Source of the DNA: Chromera velia
Lineage: Eukaryota > Sar > Chromeraceae
Assembly: GCA_018398765.1 (NCBI GenBank)
Contig: JAHBMJ010005933.1
Span: 1-60,898, forward strand
Length of the DNA stretch: 60,898 bases
Direction of reading: 5' to 3'
Each line of letters opens with the position of its first letter. Positions within the stretch are counted from its first letter, which is position 1. A program made the translations under genes and the position numbers. The notes beneath the pieces are model-generated. The model did not search any database and had not been told where the DNA came from. It was given only the letters and a program-made list of their open reading frames with translations. Shown here piece by piece: positions 36,801-47,679 of the stretch.

Positions 36801-37433
36801 TCCAGAAACGAACAGGGCGGAGGCAGTAGTCGAGTGGGTCGGGTCTCTTCGAAAGGGGGGGCAGACTTGGGCGCATCCAACCATTCATTTCCACCCACCC
36901 TTTCCCCATCTTACTGCAACTCTCCACCATCCAGTTTTTCTGATGGTCAGGAATTCTCCCCCACCAAGACCCGGTTGCAAGCCTGGGATTTTTTTCCGGC
37001 GGGCGCTGTGGTTGGAGCTGTGAATTCTGAAGCGTGACAGACAGAGGGACAGAGGTTGGGGCAGAGGCAGCCGCAGGCGCATCAGCAGGTTCCTGAGGAG
37101 CCCTGTCAGAAGGTCCTGGAGTCTGGCCATACGTGGAATGGTACTTACACGTGCACGGCTTGTTGGCTCTGGAGTTGAAAAGGTTCGGATGAGCTGCAGA
37201 AAATGTAGAGAAGACAAACTGTGAAAAAAACACTGTCAGGGCTCACTCTGCTGCAGATGCCGAGCAACGTCTCTTTGACTCAACTGACCGCCACATTTCG
37301 GAATCTCGACCAGGGCCTTCGTCACCCAGGGGGGCTTGCCATTGGGACCCTTCTGCCGTCCATCGTGTTTTCTTTCTGCGAAATCCTTCAGCCACTCTTT
37401 CCATGCTGCGTCACCTTTTAGGGCGTGGGCCAT
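33865..37433 (-). CDS. DUF6729-like, transposase-type zinc protein (four exons)
   Basis: Exons 37433-37247, 37193-36462, 36390-36000 and 35764-33865 join in phase to exactly 1070 codons. The start Met (MAHALKGDAAWKEW) is the first in the exon. Exon 2 carries a zinc-ribbon module of the type I recognise from DUF6729 proteins: FWNPIKDERVIAILGG, CHECGG, SHWYLFGPTYFCKGRC. Exon 3 continues with the Trp-rich RRWYTAGM segment and FDHSQITQIKNGAGV. Exon 4 has LMFSDKNCC, and later DAYDCGRGSSKNEGGHRR, and ends with CPDCDGKRDSSHW...FWVC. The spaced Asp, Asp and Glu in DHS, FSDKNCC and SSKNEGGH resemble a DDE-type catalytic set; similar multicopy proteins in other eukaryotes are thought to be transposon-derived. 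The 71-bp intron between exons 2 and 3 might instead be a frameshift, but phase is restored perfectly. It sits among transposons and is either an intact element gene or a domesticated copy. Residues about 880-940 are Ser/Ala/Pro-rich. Confidence 0.7.
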
Positions 37434-37834
37434 TTTCGGCCACAGAAGAAAATCAGAGCTCGCAAGAAGACCAGAAACAGAGCGACCGACAGAGCAACGT
37501 TGCCAAGGATAGAATGACGAATTTTGAGCGAAGGACAGCAGAAGGAGGACGTGAGGGTGGGATCGTGACAGAGAGAGGCAGCTGATCCGTCTCGGCATCG
37601 CCATGGCGACGGTGGTGGTGATGCCATAGCGTCGCCAGTGGCGTCGCCGCAGGGCAATTATTCTCTCCCTCTGTCCGTCCGTCACGGTGTCGCCCAAATT
37701 CCAAAATGTGCCCCTCAAGCAACTTGCACGGAGCCGTAATCGCGCATGCCTTACTTACTTTGCACATATACGTGCCCCTCAAGTGTAACTCGCACAGAGT
37801 TGCACATGTATATACGACGCGCGCGGTCCCGAAA

Positions 37835-37907
37835 CGAAGAGGTTAGCTAGTCTAGGGTAATAGCCTTAGCCTCTTATTCACACAAGACATGTAAGGAACT
37901 GTCGGTC
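37835..37907 (+). repeat. 73-bp inverted repeat, left arm
   Basis: It begins CGAAGAGGTTAGCTAGTCTA and ends GGAACTGTCGGTC. Its reverse complement is at 38137-38209 with about six differences. Confidence 0.85.
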
Positions 37908-38136
37908 CAGGTCTGTTGTCTTCTTTTGTCTCTTATTGTTGTTTGGTGTCTTTGTTCAATCTGTATCTCTTTAATGCATGCATGCTGTTTAATTTAATTA
38001 ATTCGCTTTCAGATACAGATCGTGGTCCCGGTACCTCAACAGCATACCGTGGCCCCGCCAGACTCCTGCGAGTGAGGACGGCAGATGTTTGGAAAGGTGG
38101 GCGCGCCCGCCCGGTGGCGGTGCCAACCCTTTCGCA

Positions 38137-38209
38137 GACCGACAGTTCCTTACGTGTTTTGTGTGAATAAGAGGCCAAGGCTATCACCCTAGACTAACTA
38201 ACCTCTTCG
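38137..38209 (-). repeat. 73-bp inverted repeat, right arm
   Basis: It begins GACCGACAGTTCCTTACG and ends TAACTAACCTCTTCG, the reverse complement of 37835-37907. The 229-bp loop between the arms is GC-richer than its flanks. Confidence 0.85.
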
Positions 38210-38984
38210 CTGGTACTCCCAGGCGGGCGAAGATCGTCTGTTGATCGAACCCTTCAGAGACGGATTTCTTAGACTAAGCATGAGCTGTAGAAAGCAAGAG
38301 ATGTCGAGATCGCAGGACAGGAGTGAGTATAAGTGGACTACTAAAAGATTTGGACGGGTCATACTTGCACGTTGACCGACAGGTGCCGTTGGAAGAGAAC
38401 TGATAGAGTTCGAGATGTTTGAATCCTATACGAGCATCCGAGACGGAAGACTACGGAAAACCAAAAGGCGCGTAGTCTTCAAGTGGAAGACTATGCGACA
38501 GGACAGGGAGTTGCGAACAGCGCCCACGTGGGTTGCCGCGCGGAAGTTAAAGCAATAGGAAAGCACCATCGTACACCTTCTCTTATAAGGCGGAAATAAG
38601 GTGCCACTTCGCAGAAGGAGATGGCCGAGACGGCGTTTACTGCTACTGCTCAGTCTGATACCTCATGCTAGGGATCCGTGGGTCCAACCATACAGGCGAC
38701 GCCCTAGATCTCACGCAGAGACAGAAGCCCACGCACACCTTACAATTTTCTTGATCTGTTTCCAATTCTAGACCCTCATCTTTTTCAGAATTTGCAGGTG
38801 TACGTTTTATTACAGGAAAAAAAATATGTTCTGTCTTAATTAGACGACCGTGGAATGACGTCTTGAGGAAGGGAGATATGTTCTGTCGAACTTAGTAGAA
38901 TCAAGACCAGTAAACAAGATCCTAAGACATACTATATAATTTAGGTTGAATAAGTTCAGTATACAAAAGGTACACTATAATATT

Positions 38985-40684
38985 GAATGAATGAATGAAG
39001 TTGGCTTTGCTAGAGTGGAGCCGTGCTCCCAGCAGCCCATGTTCATGTAAGAGATCGTCAATCACTCAATTCTAAAGATAAAGCTAAGCGCGAGATCCCC
39101 TGAACTGCTCGCTTGGTGAGCTCACGAGCAGCATGCGTATTGTAGGTGGCAATATAAGACTCGAACAGAAGAAGAAAAGGTCGCGTTCACACAGAGACAG
39201 GCGTGCACAGTGAGTGACAAAGATCGCAAACGGCTCTGCATGCTTCATACGGATCGACTTGTAAAGCCAAAAGTAGCATCTTCCTCGCTTCTGTTTCGGC
39301 TGTATCCGATCCCTCAATTCCTTCTCTCTGAATTCTTTGCTTCACTTTCTTTCCCTCTACTACTTTGTTTAGTTTATTTCTTGCTTCTACCCAATTGGAG
39401 CATACTGAAAGCCAGTGCCAGAGATCATTAATTTGTCTTCCATTTGAACAACCCTCTGCCAGACAAAACACCTCTCCCGGAGAGTTGGCCCCCCCCGTTA
39501 GACCCTTCCGATTTAGTGTCAATGTCCTTAGGAGTGGCTCAATCTTCTCATATAAGGCACTTCTCGGCAGACAGGACATCCGTACCTTGGGGTCATTCTT
39601 TGAAGACAAAAGAAATAGAGAAGAACGTAAAGAAGACGGAAGAGCTCTCTGTAGTCCTGATAAAGAGGCAGACAGGGGGAAGTTGCCCCTTTCTTCCCTG
39701 TCTCCCCTTTTCATGCATTCCATTCCCCAGGCATCCTTAATTTTGGCAAAAACAAACAAATTCCCCTTCGGGGCCCGTCTTTCTGAGCTCCGGACAGGGA
39801 GAGACGTCAAAAAGTCAAGGCCTGCCCATCTGAACAGACCATTGACGGCTCGTCTTTGCTTCTGCCCCGCTGGTCCCTTCCATGAAGTCAAAAGAGCCTG
39901 AGGAATACGGAGATGCGAACGGCTAAGTGCAATCCAGAATGAAGCAAAGCGAGCATACAAGAGCACGCGAGCAGACACTAAATTAACAGACAAAAAAGAG
40001 GGTACACGCAAACTCCTGACCGGAAGTTGGACCGCCCATCGAACAAACCGGAGCCGCAAGTTGTCAATCACCTCCCAGTCTCCCTATCTTATAGAGTGCC
40101 ACTATAAGCACTCCAGGCTATAGAGTGCCACCGGCTCCCAGCACGGCGCCTTCAGCAGCTGCATCTTTCCCCCAAGAGGCAACCCAGACAGACTTGCAGC
40201 CAGACTAATCACCGCCCCCATTGCACGCTCTGCACTGCGTAGGCGTACTTCAATCGACCGAGTCAAATCCCCTTCCTCAAACAGAAGGCAACCCAAATAT
40301 TTGTACTGATCACACCAGTCTACTTCCTTCCCTTGGTATAAAATCATGCCGTTACAGTCTTCGCGGTATTCACAAAGGCGCAGGACCTTGGTTTTCTTCA
40401 GATTGACATTCAACCCCCACTTTCCGTAATACCCCTCCAGGGTATTAAATTTTGCTTGGAGGTCGGCTGCTGAGTATGCAAATAAGACAAGATCATCAGC
40501 GTAGCCTATACTTCCCAAACTGGCCCCAGCAAGGTGAACTCCCTCCGTTTCCTTTCCATCTCCCCGTTTTCCTTTCTGAATCTCATCATGCAGGTCATTA
40601 ATGAATAATAGAAAAAGCGATGGGGATAATGCATTACCTTGCTTAACCCCTGCCCCCTCCGGGAATAGAGCCGAGTCCCCATCG
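38985..40684 (-). pseudogene. 5'-truncated LINE (non-LTR retrotransposon) fragment
   Basis: The minus strand opens at about 40684 inside reverse transcriptase with GVKQGNALSPSLFLLFINDL, then GYADDLVLFA (the YADD catalytic motif) at about 40500, then LNVNLKKTKVL. The frame ends at 40102 (ALYSLECL stop). A second frame, 40071-39187, continues with VIDNLRLRFVRWAVQLP and a C-terminal zinc-like CLAEGCSNG...HWLSVC segment. A short direct repeat of GTGGCACTCTATA at the join explains the frameshift. Downstream (minus sense), the tail ends in CTTCATTCATTCATTC at about 39000-38983, a tetranucleotide tail. The 5' truncation inside RT is typical of LINE insertions. Confidence 0.8.
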
Positions 40685-40783
40685 ATGCAACGTCATGATC
40701 AGACGCTTAGCTTAACTATAAAACAACTCGATAATGATCGTATATGGCTTATTGCATAATGTTAAGTATAAGACTTCTATACA

Positions 40784-41263
40784 ACAGTGTAACATCCAGC
40801 GAGCTCTGCTTTTATACAACTGTTACAGTGTAATACCCAGCGAGCTCTGCGCGCACGTGGTAAGCCCTGCGTGCGTGTAGCAACCTCTGCACGTGTGTGG
40901 CGAACCAAACAGGGGAAACGTATAGAGCAGCCGATGACTATGATCTGACCCCAACCGCCTAATAAAGAGGACGCTGGGACGACCAGTCAGGACTCTCTTA
41001 CGGGACTCTCTCTCTACTCTCAAGCTCAGTATCTCTCTCCTTCTGTCCAGACTAGCCTTGACTCCTGCAAGCAATCAGCAGACACGGAGCTCTAGGCTAG
41101 TCGGTTCGACTATGGATAAAGGAGCTCTCAGTTAGGAATCGATTGACTACGGACCAGGTGCTAGAGCCTGGGCCAGGGCCCATCAACAGACTCTGTCTGG
41201 GATCGGCGTGAAACCAACGCTAGACACTGACTAAATACCACAGACCTTTAAACACTTGTCAAT
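40784..41263. repeat. LTR-like sequence, unassigned
   Basis: It contains two copies of CAGTGTAA(CAT/TAC)CCAGCGAGCTCTGC (about 40784 and 40826), a downstream AATAAAG, and a CT-rich leader with ACGGGACTCTCTCTC. This layout resembles the U3-R-U5 of an LTR, but no second copy lies in the window, so the call is weak. Confidence 0.3.
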
Positions 41264-41270
41264 AAAATGA

Positions 41271-42745
41271 TATTATGAGACCTACCGGACTTTAACATCA
41301 TTTCGGACTTTGAAATATAGGAATAACATAGGGTGTTCTATTATATTTAATCGTTGTTTATAAGCTTTTAAATTTAATAAACATTCTTTAAAATGTGATT
41401 CTTTTTTAAAAAAAGATAAAACAAAGAATTGAAGCTAACTGTATTAATATTAGATCCTAGGCGACGCACAGTAGTAAAAAAAAAAAAAAATAGACCTTTC
41501 CAGATTTTTTTTTCTTTCTTTTTTTCTACGAAGGATTTCCTAGAGCACCTCTAGGATCACCTAGAGGAGCACCTTTTAGAAGTACTTTTAAACTAACTTC
41601 CTCGTGAACTTATTACTCAACTGAAAGTTTTAAACATCTTTCAACCCTAGTTTCAACCCTAGTTCTAGTTCTAGTTGTTATTGTACGTTTGTCTCTACCA
41701 AAAGGGGATTACAAGGATGAAGGCGAGCGGGCGGGCGAAGAGAAACGGGGGCTCTCTTTTGTTCTATACAAAGAGTGATAAGAAGGATAGATACATGGAT
41801 GCAGACAGAAAAGCAGACAGAGGAGAAGTTCTTTGACTGACTCTTTGATAACATCTAGGACGATATACATTTCAAAGCTCTAGTCGAAGCTAGTTTTGGT
41901 CAATCTTTTTAAGCGTCTACCAAGCTAAAAGTGAAACTGGGATCCTAGATATGATTCAAACTCTAGTTAAAGCTAGTCATTTAACCTTTATTTTTTTATA
42001 TATATACAATAAAATTTTAAATTAAAAAAAAAGAAAAGAATAGACGTTTTCAGATTTTTTTTTTTTTACTACTATGCGTCGCCTACTGTTAGATCATAGC
42101 TATATTTTAGTAATCATAATAGTAGCTGCATAATTGGCATATCTATGTATAATGCAATAAATACGATCGAAAAGTAGATACAACTCTGTTATATAAAAGC
42201 TTGAACAGATACCGGATACGATTTTTCCATATTCACGACGTTGCAATGAGTCTGAGATCATTTCAGTTAGAATGTCTCCCCAACCAGGTTTTTCCCCTCT
42301 GAGTTTTTGCACATTCTTCCCATGGGAAGTCAGGGTACCACTCTCTCATTCTATCGAGCAGTGTAAAAGGTAACTCATTGCCTCTCTCTGTCAAAGAAAA
42401 ACCCCAGCAAATGATGTCATCCATGGGCCAAGAATCCTTCAACAGTTTCGATTTTCCTCTTCTGGATGCACATTTTGTAGCACTAAGCTTTCCAAAGACA
42501 TCTGAGGTGCCACCGTACCATTGAAGCAGCAGCTGTGAAGGATCTTTTCCCGTCTCCTGTGCCAAAAACTGTTCTACCTGCATGAACGCACACGAAAAGA
42601 AAAAGAAAATATGCATGAATGCACGTTTTCTGGAGTGCGGTCACCAGAAATTCTGTGTATCTAAATGTCACCTTGTCCGCCCTTCACCGACCTTTCCGAT
42701 GTAGAATGGCGCAGTATCTCCCTCTTGTCTGTCTGCCCCCGTCTT
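41271..42745. repeat. Left arm of a large inverted pair (unnamed element, minus copy)
   Basis: This stretch, less the 631-bp insertion at 41457-42087, matches the reverse complement of 48432-49235 plus 49974-49993. The outer edge is TATTATGAGACCTACCGGAC. The arm carries the 3' exons of a gene reading leftward (see 42263-43439). Confidence 0.8.
41457..42087. mobile_element. MITE-like insertion with 19-bp terminal inverted repeats
   Basis: The ends are TAGGCGACGCACAGTAGTA and the reverse complement of TACTACTATGCGTCGCCTA, 18 of 19 matching. Flanks ATTAGATC (41449-41456) and GTTAGATC (42088-42095) form an 8-bp near-duplication. The homologous right arm reads straight through GATCTAAC at 49076-49083, giving an empty site. 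There is no coding capacity. Long A and T runs flank the inner side of both ends. An 8-bp duplication fits hAT-type transposition. Confidence 0.8.
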
Positions 42746-43439
42746 CGTCAGGACAAAGTCTCCTACGGCGATTCTTGTACCCCGGAGTAAGGGCCGCCCA
42801 CGTTCGTCGACCACTTCGTCATAGTAAGAACAAATTGGGTCTCCTGTGATGCCTCCCCCCAGCAGAGAGTTTTGGTGGTACTGTAGATCTGCTTCCACCC
42901 TTATCTAACCGAACTGGGCCTGGTGTGTCCGCTTGAATTCTTCGATGTGTTCAGGGACGTCTGCAGTTAGAGATATAGAATTGCACGGGGGCCCATATAC
43001 AGATACAAAGACAGACAGACTATATCGTCTTTTCTTTCCCTTTTTCTCACAGGCAGACATATTTCGTACTGACCCCCCCCCCCCTCGCAATCTTAAACAC
43101 ACACGCACATGCATATGCATGCAGAGGGGGGGGAGGGGAGAGAGACAGAGAGATAGAGAGAGGGCGGAGAGAAGGACAAAAATAAAAAGAAAAAAGAAAA
43201 ATCAAAAGAGAAAAACAACACTAGACGATTCAACAACGGGAAAAACAGAAAGAGAGGGACAAGAACGGGAGACGAAACACAGAAAAGATAGGGGACCGCG
43301 GCTGTGGCATGAGACCAGACCTGAATCTCTTTGTGGACGCTGCTGACGCGAACCCGAAGCATCACCCCCCCGTGCACGCAGAAGATCTGCCGCACGAACA
43401 ATCTTGTCTCTGAAGCGTGCTTCACCATCAGGCAGAAAC
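42263..43439 (-). pseudogene. Element-encoded gene with SH3/BAH-like tail, broken by one TAG
   Basis: Exons 43439-43321, 42960-42692 and 42577-42263 join in phase. Exon 1 contains RFRDKIVRAADLLRARGG, exon 2 VPEHIEEFKRTHQAQFG, an in-frame TAG at 42905-42907, then LLGGGITGDP and DTAPFYIGK. The last exon has VEQFLAQETGKDPSQLLLQW, then YPDFPWEECAKTQRGKTWLG and a TGA stop. FYIGKV..LLLQWYGG resembles the small beta-barrel chromatin-binding modules found at the C-termini of some transposon proteins, but I cannot name the family. Upstream exons probably exist but were not located. A second, more degraded copy of the last exon lies at 48599-48925 on plus. Confidence 0.5.
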
Positions 43440-43686
43440 CTGCAAGCGCAGAAGAAGACGTCAGAGAGGGGTGAGGAAATGGAGGAAAATACTCTTGACT
43501 CAGAGGCCAAAAAACAGCAAAGAAAAAAGATAAAGTGAAGGACTATCAGGCAGGCAGGCAGGCAAGCAGGCAGGCAGGGAGAGGGAAAGAAACAAATAGC
43601 CAAAGAAAAGAGGCTGTAAGATCAAAATGAGAAGGGGTGCTTACTTTGGATCTTCCTGATTGAGAACACCACGGAGCCATAATAGA

Positions 43687-44391
43687 TCACGTTCTGGCAA
43701 CGCTTATGGGCTCTTCGCTTCCCACTTCTTTATGGTGTCCAGGATCTCTTCCTTCTTCTCGAACCCCCTTAGGCTTACAGATTGTATTCTCCTGCACAAA
43801 TAGGGGGAAATGGTGTATTTTTTGCTGTCTCTGTCGACTATTGCTTTTTTTCCAGATTAGAACAGAACCTGTCACAGAGAGAGACCGATGAAATTCAATG
43901 CACTCCTCACCTTTCGTAATTTTCCAGAAGTTCCTTCGGGAACACTGCGAAGGGTATGAAAGGTTAATAAAAAGCTGGGGGAATGTAAGACTTTGCATTG
44001 GGAAGCTTGCAGCCATCGAGTGACGGACTCTGCCATCAGGTAGAGATGGTATGCTTCTACAGACCACGAGCAAGCCAACGTCCCTAAAACAGGTTTTTGA
44101 AGAAAGACCTGGCGGGTTCAACTTGGCGTTGCCGGCGAGGCAGTAGTGATAACACCGCCCAGTAGGGTACCTCCAGCACAGAAGAATGAAAGAAAGGGGT
44201 TCATTGCAAATCTGTTTATGTTTACGCCCGTCAGTCTGATTGACTTCCATCAATGGAAGAAAACTTTTTGAAGTTCTGCTTGTCCACTTGCCATGTCTGA
44301 CTTTTGGGAGTCGGTTGACTGTGAATGACTGTGTCAAAGACAGTGTTAGAAGGAATTCTGCGTCTATGCTTTCTTGTAATGCCTCTGTCAT
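43687..44391 (-). CDS. Hypothetical 234-residue open frame
   Basis: An uninterrupted frame with mixed composition, several Cys (LLCWRYPTGRCYHYCLAG) and a basic C-terminus. No known domain. It lies between the broken element gene and the hAT-like insertion, so it may be a relic of the same element, or non-coding. The C-terminal 60 bases also read as a plausible helix in another frame (FEKKEEILDTIKKWEAK), which weakens the single-frame reading. Confidence 0.25.
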   Translation of the reverse strand: MTEALQESIDAEFLLTLSLTQSFTVNRLPKVRHGKWTSRTSKSFLPLMEVNQTDGRKHKQICNEPLSFILLCWRYPTGRCYHYCLAGNAKLNPPGLSSKTCFRDVGLLVVCRSIPSLPDGRVRHSMAASFPMQSLTFPQLFINLSYPSQCSRRNFWKITKGEECIEFHRSLSVTGSVLIWKKSNSRQRQQKIHHFPLFVQENTICKPKGVREEGRDPGHHKEVGSEEPISVART

Positions 44392-44597
44392 GCTGCGAGT
44401 ATGCTTGATATTTGATTCCTTTGACTATATGCTTGAAGCCGTTCTATTGGTAACAGTTGGTTGCATGTGTTTGCATCGTATCTGCCAGTAGTTGATCATA
44501 CTCTTTCGCTCGCCTCTTTTTCCTTTCCGCGCATATGCTCGATTGTGTTCGGGATATCACGAGGGCACAATTTCCTTACCGGTGAGAGGGGGGGATC

Positions 44598-44688
44598 TGT
44601 AGTGTCCTACCTCCCAGCACTGTGGTCCAGCCGCCGCCGTTCGGTCCTTCTCGCATGTGCGCTGCCTTTGCTTCGATCGCCCGCCGCC
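44598..44688 (-). repeat. Repeat copy, left of the hAT-like insertion
   Basis: It matches the reverse complement of about 51662-51752 (TCGGTCCTTCTCGCATGTGC against the reverse complement of the GCATGCAAAAAGGACCGA region). The match resumes at 45482 after the insertion. Confidence 0.8.
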
Positions 44689-45481
44689 ATAGTTGCCAAA
44701 GTACACTGTACTACAGTGGAATTCCACTGTATTCGAATCTATATCATTAACTCCGATAGTACAATGTACTATCCTATCAGTAATATTAAAAAAAAATTAA
44801 TTTATTAGGCTTTCTAGGCATTCCTAGGAGTTTTCTACTAAGTTTAACACTATAAACCTAATTTAACATTATTAGAAACCTCTGTGATGTGTTTGAATCA
44901 GTTAAAGTTCAATCCTAGGTTTAACTCCCCCCTCCCCCCCTCCCCTCTCCCCTTCCCTTCTCAATTAGATGGGAGCCTCGTTGGATCGAAGCCCATACTG
45001 CGCCAAATGTTCCTCAAGGAGCTCTCCATCGAGGATGTCGTCGAAAATGTATCCGTCTTCAAACGCTGGAAGCCCCACGGCCTCGATGGCAAAGATCCTG
45101 GTATGAGATCTCGGCACCCCCGCCTGCCTCTGATGGAGCCTCTGGAGGCGCAGGTTGGAGTACAAGGTCACCTCTATGTCTTGATGGGCCTGGGAGAGTC
45201 TGTTCCGCTTCTCCCTATAGACATGGTCGTACGAAGACCATGCTCGCTCCGCAGAGCCAGACGTGTTGGCCTGGCTGAACATAATCTCAGCCAGTTTGGC
45301 GTTCTTTGGGGCACACTCGATCACATTGTCCATTTTCTACCAAGAGAGGGAGTCAATGTCAGTTCTAGGGCCAACTATGAAATCAAGTTAAGAATCAACT
45401 TAGGATCGACCTATAGTACTTCCTGTACTATCTTAGTATTGTAGCATGCGATAGTACAATGTACTATCCTATGGTAACTAT
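44689..45481. mobile_element. hAT-like DNA transposon fragment (793 bp) nested in a repeat
   Basis: The ends are ATAGTTGCCAAAGTACACTG on the left and, as reverse complement of the right end, ATAGTTACCATAGGATAGTA. Flanks GCCCGCCGCC (44679-44688) and GCCCACCGCC (45482-45491) look like a target duplication. The uninterrupted copy at 51661-51671 has a single GCCTGCCGCC in reverse complement. The 23-base word GATAGTACAATGTACTATCCTAT occurs near both ends (about 44755 and 45449). It encloses a hAT transposase C-terminus on minus. Confidence 0.75.
44965..45337 (-). pseudogene. hAT transposase C-terminal dimerisation-domain fragment
   Basis: The frame reads KNAKLAEIMFSQANTSGSAE, then RAWSSYDHVYREKRNRL and TLYSNLRL. 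This matches the hAT C-terminal signature SER.WS....IH..KRNRL......Y.NLRL. The catalytic part is absent, so the element cannot be autonomous. The frame ends in TGA at 44965-44967 after LEEHLAQYGLRS. Confidence 0.7.
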
Positions 45482-45990
45482 GCCCACCGCCGCGTTCTGT
45501 CTGTCTGGCCCCAGAATTTCAAAGCTTGTCTTTGCATTCACGCGGGGACCGGGCTTTAAAGAGTTTATGCTCAGCCGTCTCCAACATTGAGATCGTTCAT
45601 TCTGTTTGGCTCGTCGTGAGTCTATCCTGTCTTAGCATTGCTAGTTCAAGTTCAAGATCAAACCTCTCGACTCTATGAATGGCTAAGGATCTTCCAATAT
45701 CCAACCCTTTAACTGACAGAGATCTTCAGACTGAGCTAGAGTTGGTAGAGTTTGTAGATCCATCTCTGTCTAGGCCTCGTCTCTAGGTCTGTATAGCTCT
45801 CCGTCTGTCCTGCCGCTACCTCCAAAGCGGTAGGAAGTTACTACAGTCGGTCAAGTTAACTAATAAGATGGAGTCTCTCCAAAGTCCAGTCAATACTCAG
45901 TCTGATGAAGTCACACAAATTGAATCCATCGAGATTGGCAGAAGATTCATGCAACCATCAATAATTGATTCGTATTCCGTCACTACCTAC
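45482..45990 (-). repeat. Repeat copy, right of the hAT-like insertion
   Basis: 45482-45850 matches the reverse complement of about 51300-51660, and 45840-45965 matches the reverse complement of about 52110-52240. The two source blocks are not adjacent in the 51-52 kb copy, so one locus has been rearranged. Confidence 0.75.
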
Positions 45991-46056
45991 AAGCACGCTA
46001 GCGCACGCTGGGCTCTAAGGTGTGTCGGAGTATTAAGGGTTCTGAGAGTTTAATGA

Positions 46057-46215
46057 TATAATGAGACCTACCGGACTTTAACATCATTTCGGACTTTGAA
46101 ATATAGGATGTTCTATAGTATTTCAACGTTGTTTATATACCTTTAAATTAAATAGACATTCTTTAAAACGTGAGTCTTTTAAGATAAAATCAACATTAAA
46201 GAAAAAATTGAAGCT
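46057..46215 (+). repeat. Third copy of the TATAATGAGACCTACCGGAC-edged sequence
   Basis: TATAATGAGACCTACCGGAC followed by TTTAACATCATTTCGGAC aligns with 41271-41420 with several small indels. Confidence 0.8.
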
Positions 46216-47099
46216 GAACCTGTCAGTGTCAGGAGATTTCAATTTCTAAGTTCTTTTAGCATTCAATTATGATAATGCATAATATTGTATCTATAATTTT
46301 TTTTTATAATTTCGATTACAGATAAATAAATATTTAAGTACAATATCATGTCAACATGAATGCTTAGTAGAATAACTGAATTCAAATTATCTTAGTAAAT
46401 TAAATTTAAACTTACATAGTCAGCTAGATAGTTAGTTGGTCACTAAGTTAGTGAGTTAGAGGATGCCTAACCCTAGTTAGAGCACTAGGCTCCTGGGCGG
46501 CACATGCATAGTTGGTTGGTTTTCACTAGAATGAGCAAAAAGTTATTCACTTATCAGCACCGCGCGGCAGACATCGAACAGGCGGGTCGGGAGTGAGAAC
46601 AAATGCGATCGGATAACATTACGGACGAATAAATCGGATGCAGACGTTCCGGAAAGAGGAGCGTACGTTACAATCATTATATGATTAATCCGAGTTGATT
46701 TCAATGCAGCCACCTAGCATAAGGACTCCCTTTCATCCGACCGTTTCTCATCGTTTCTCGCATGAAGAAAGCTTGTGTAAGAAGTTATCATTACAACGAA
46801 TACACGAATCATGCACACACAGTTTGTTGTCACCCCACCTGACAGACAATGCACCATACTCTCCTTGCGGGTTAAATGAGAGCAGACGCAAGAAGCCAAA
46901 AAGAGAGCTCTTGGTTACTGTTAGGGCATAACGAGCGAGAGCAGAGAAGGAAAGGCGTAAGGGGGGGAGTAAGATCAGAAGAAAAGGCGTAGGGAGGAGA
47001 AAAACAGGTACGTAAACAGGAGCACTCACACATGCGCGACTCACCGATGACCAAGCACATCTATCCACCTTCTGAAGCAGAATGGAGGGAGTGAAAAAC
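46216..47099. other. AT-rich to mixed spacer
   Basis: No supported gene. The AT-rich part runs to about 46500, after which composition becomes balanced. Minus-strand frames near 46750-47060 could hold an exon of the gene represented at 47680-47916, but I found no convincing splice pair. Confidence 0.4.
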
Positions 47100-47282
47100 G
47101 CATACGCACACAGACACGCATACACACATACATACATACACACGCACACACATATACATGCACACACACACATACACACACACACATACACACACACACA
47201 TACACACACACACACACATACACACACACACACACACATACACATACGCATACACACACACATGCACATACATACACACATG

Positions 47283-47329
<47 letters not shown>

Positions 47330-47494
47330 ATACACACACACACATACACACACACACATACACATACGCATGCACACACATACACATATGACACACACAC
47401 ACACATACATATACGCATGCACACACATACACATATGACACACACACACACATACACACACATATACACAACCGCACACACACACACACACACG

Positions 47495-47544
<50 letters not shown>

Positions 47545-47640
47545 GTGTGCACGCTGACACACCCAATGGCATGCACACACATACACACACACACACATAC
47601 ACATATATACACATACAAACGCGTGAGCGCGCGTGCGTAA
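47100..47640. repeat. Long (CA)n/(ACAT)n array with a GA core
   Basis: Over 500 bp of CA and CATA units, interrupted at about 47494-47543 by a GA run. It follows the exon at 47680-47916 on the gene strand, so it is probably intronic. The long Cys/Val or His/Thr frames it creates are artefacts. Confidence 0.95.
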
Positions 47641-47679
47641 ACACACACAGCATAAAAGTGCTCTCAAAAGCTGACTCAC

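Larger units (their letters stand above)
37434..38980. other. Non-coding region with a 73-bp inverted repeat pair
   Basis: Upstream (gene sense) of the DUF6729-like gene. Short repeated words TGCCCCTCAAG...TTGCACGGAG and TGCCCCTCAAGTGTAACTCG occur at about 37708 and 37771. Beyond the inverted pair (37835-37907, 38137-38209) I see no frame or RNA gene that I can support. Confidence 0.5.
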
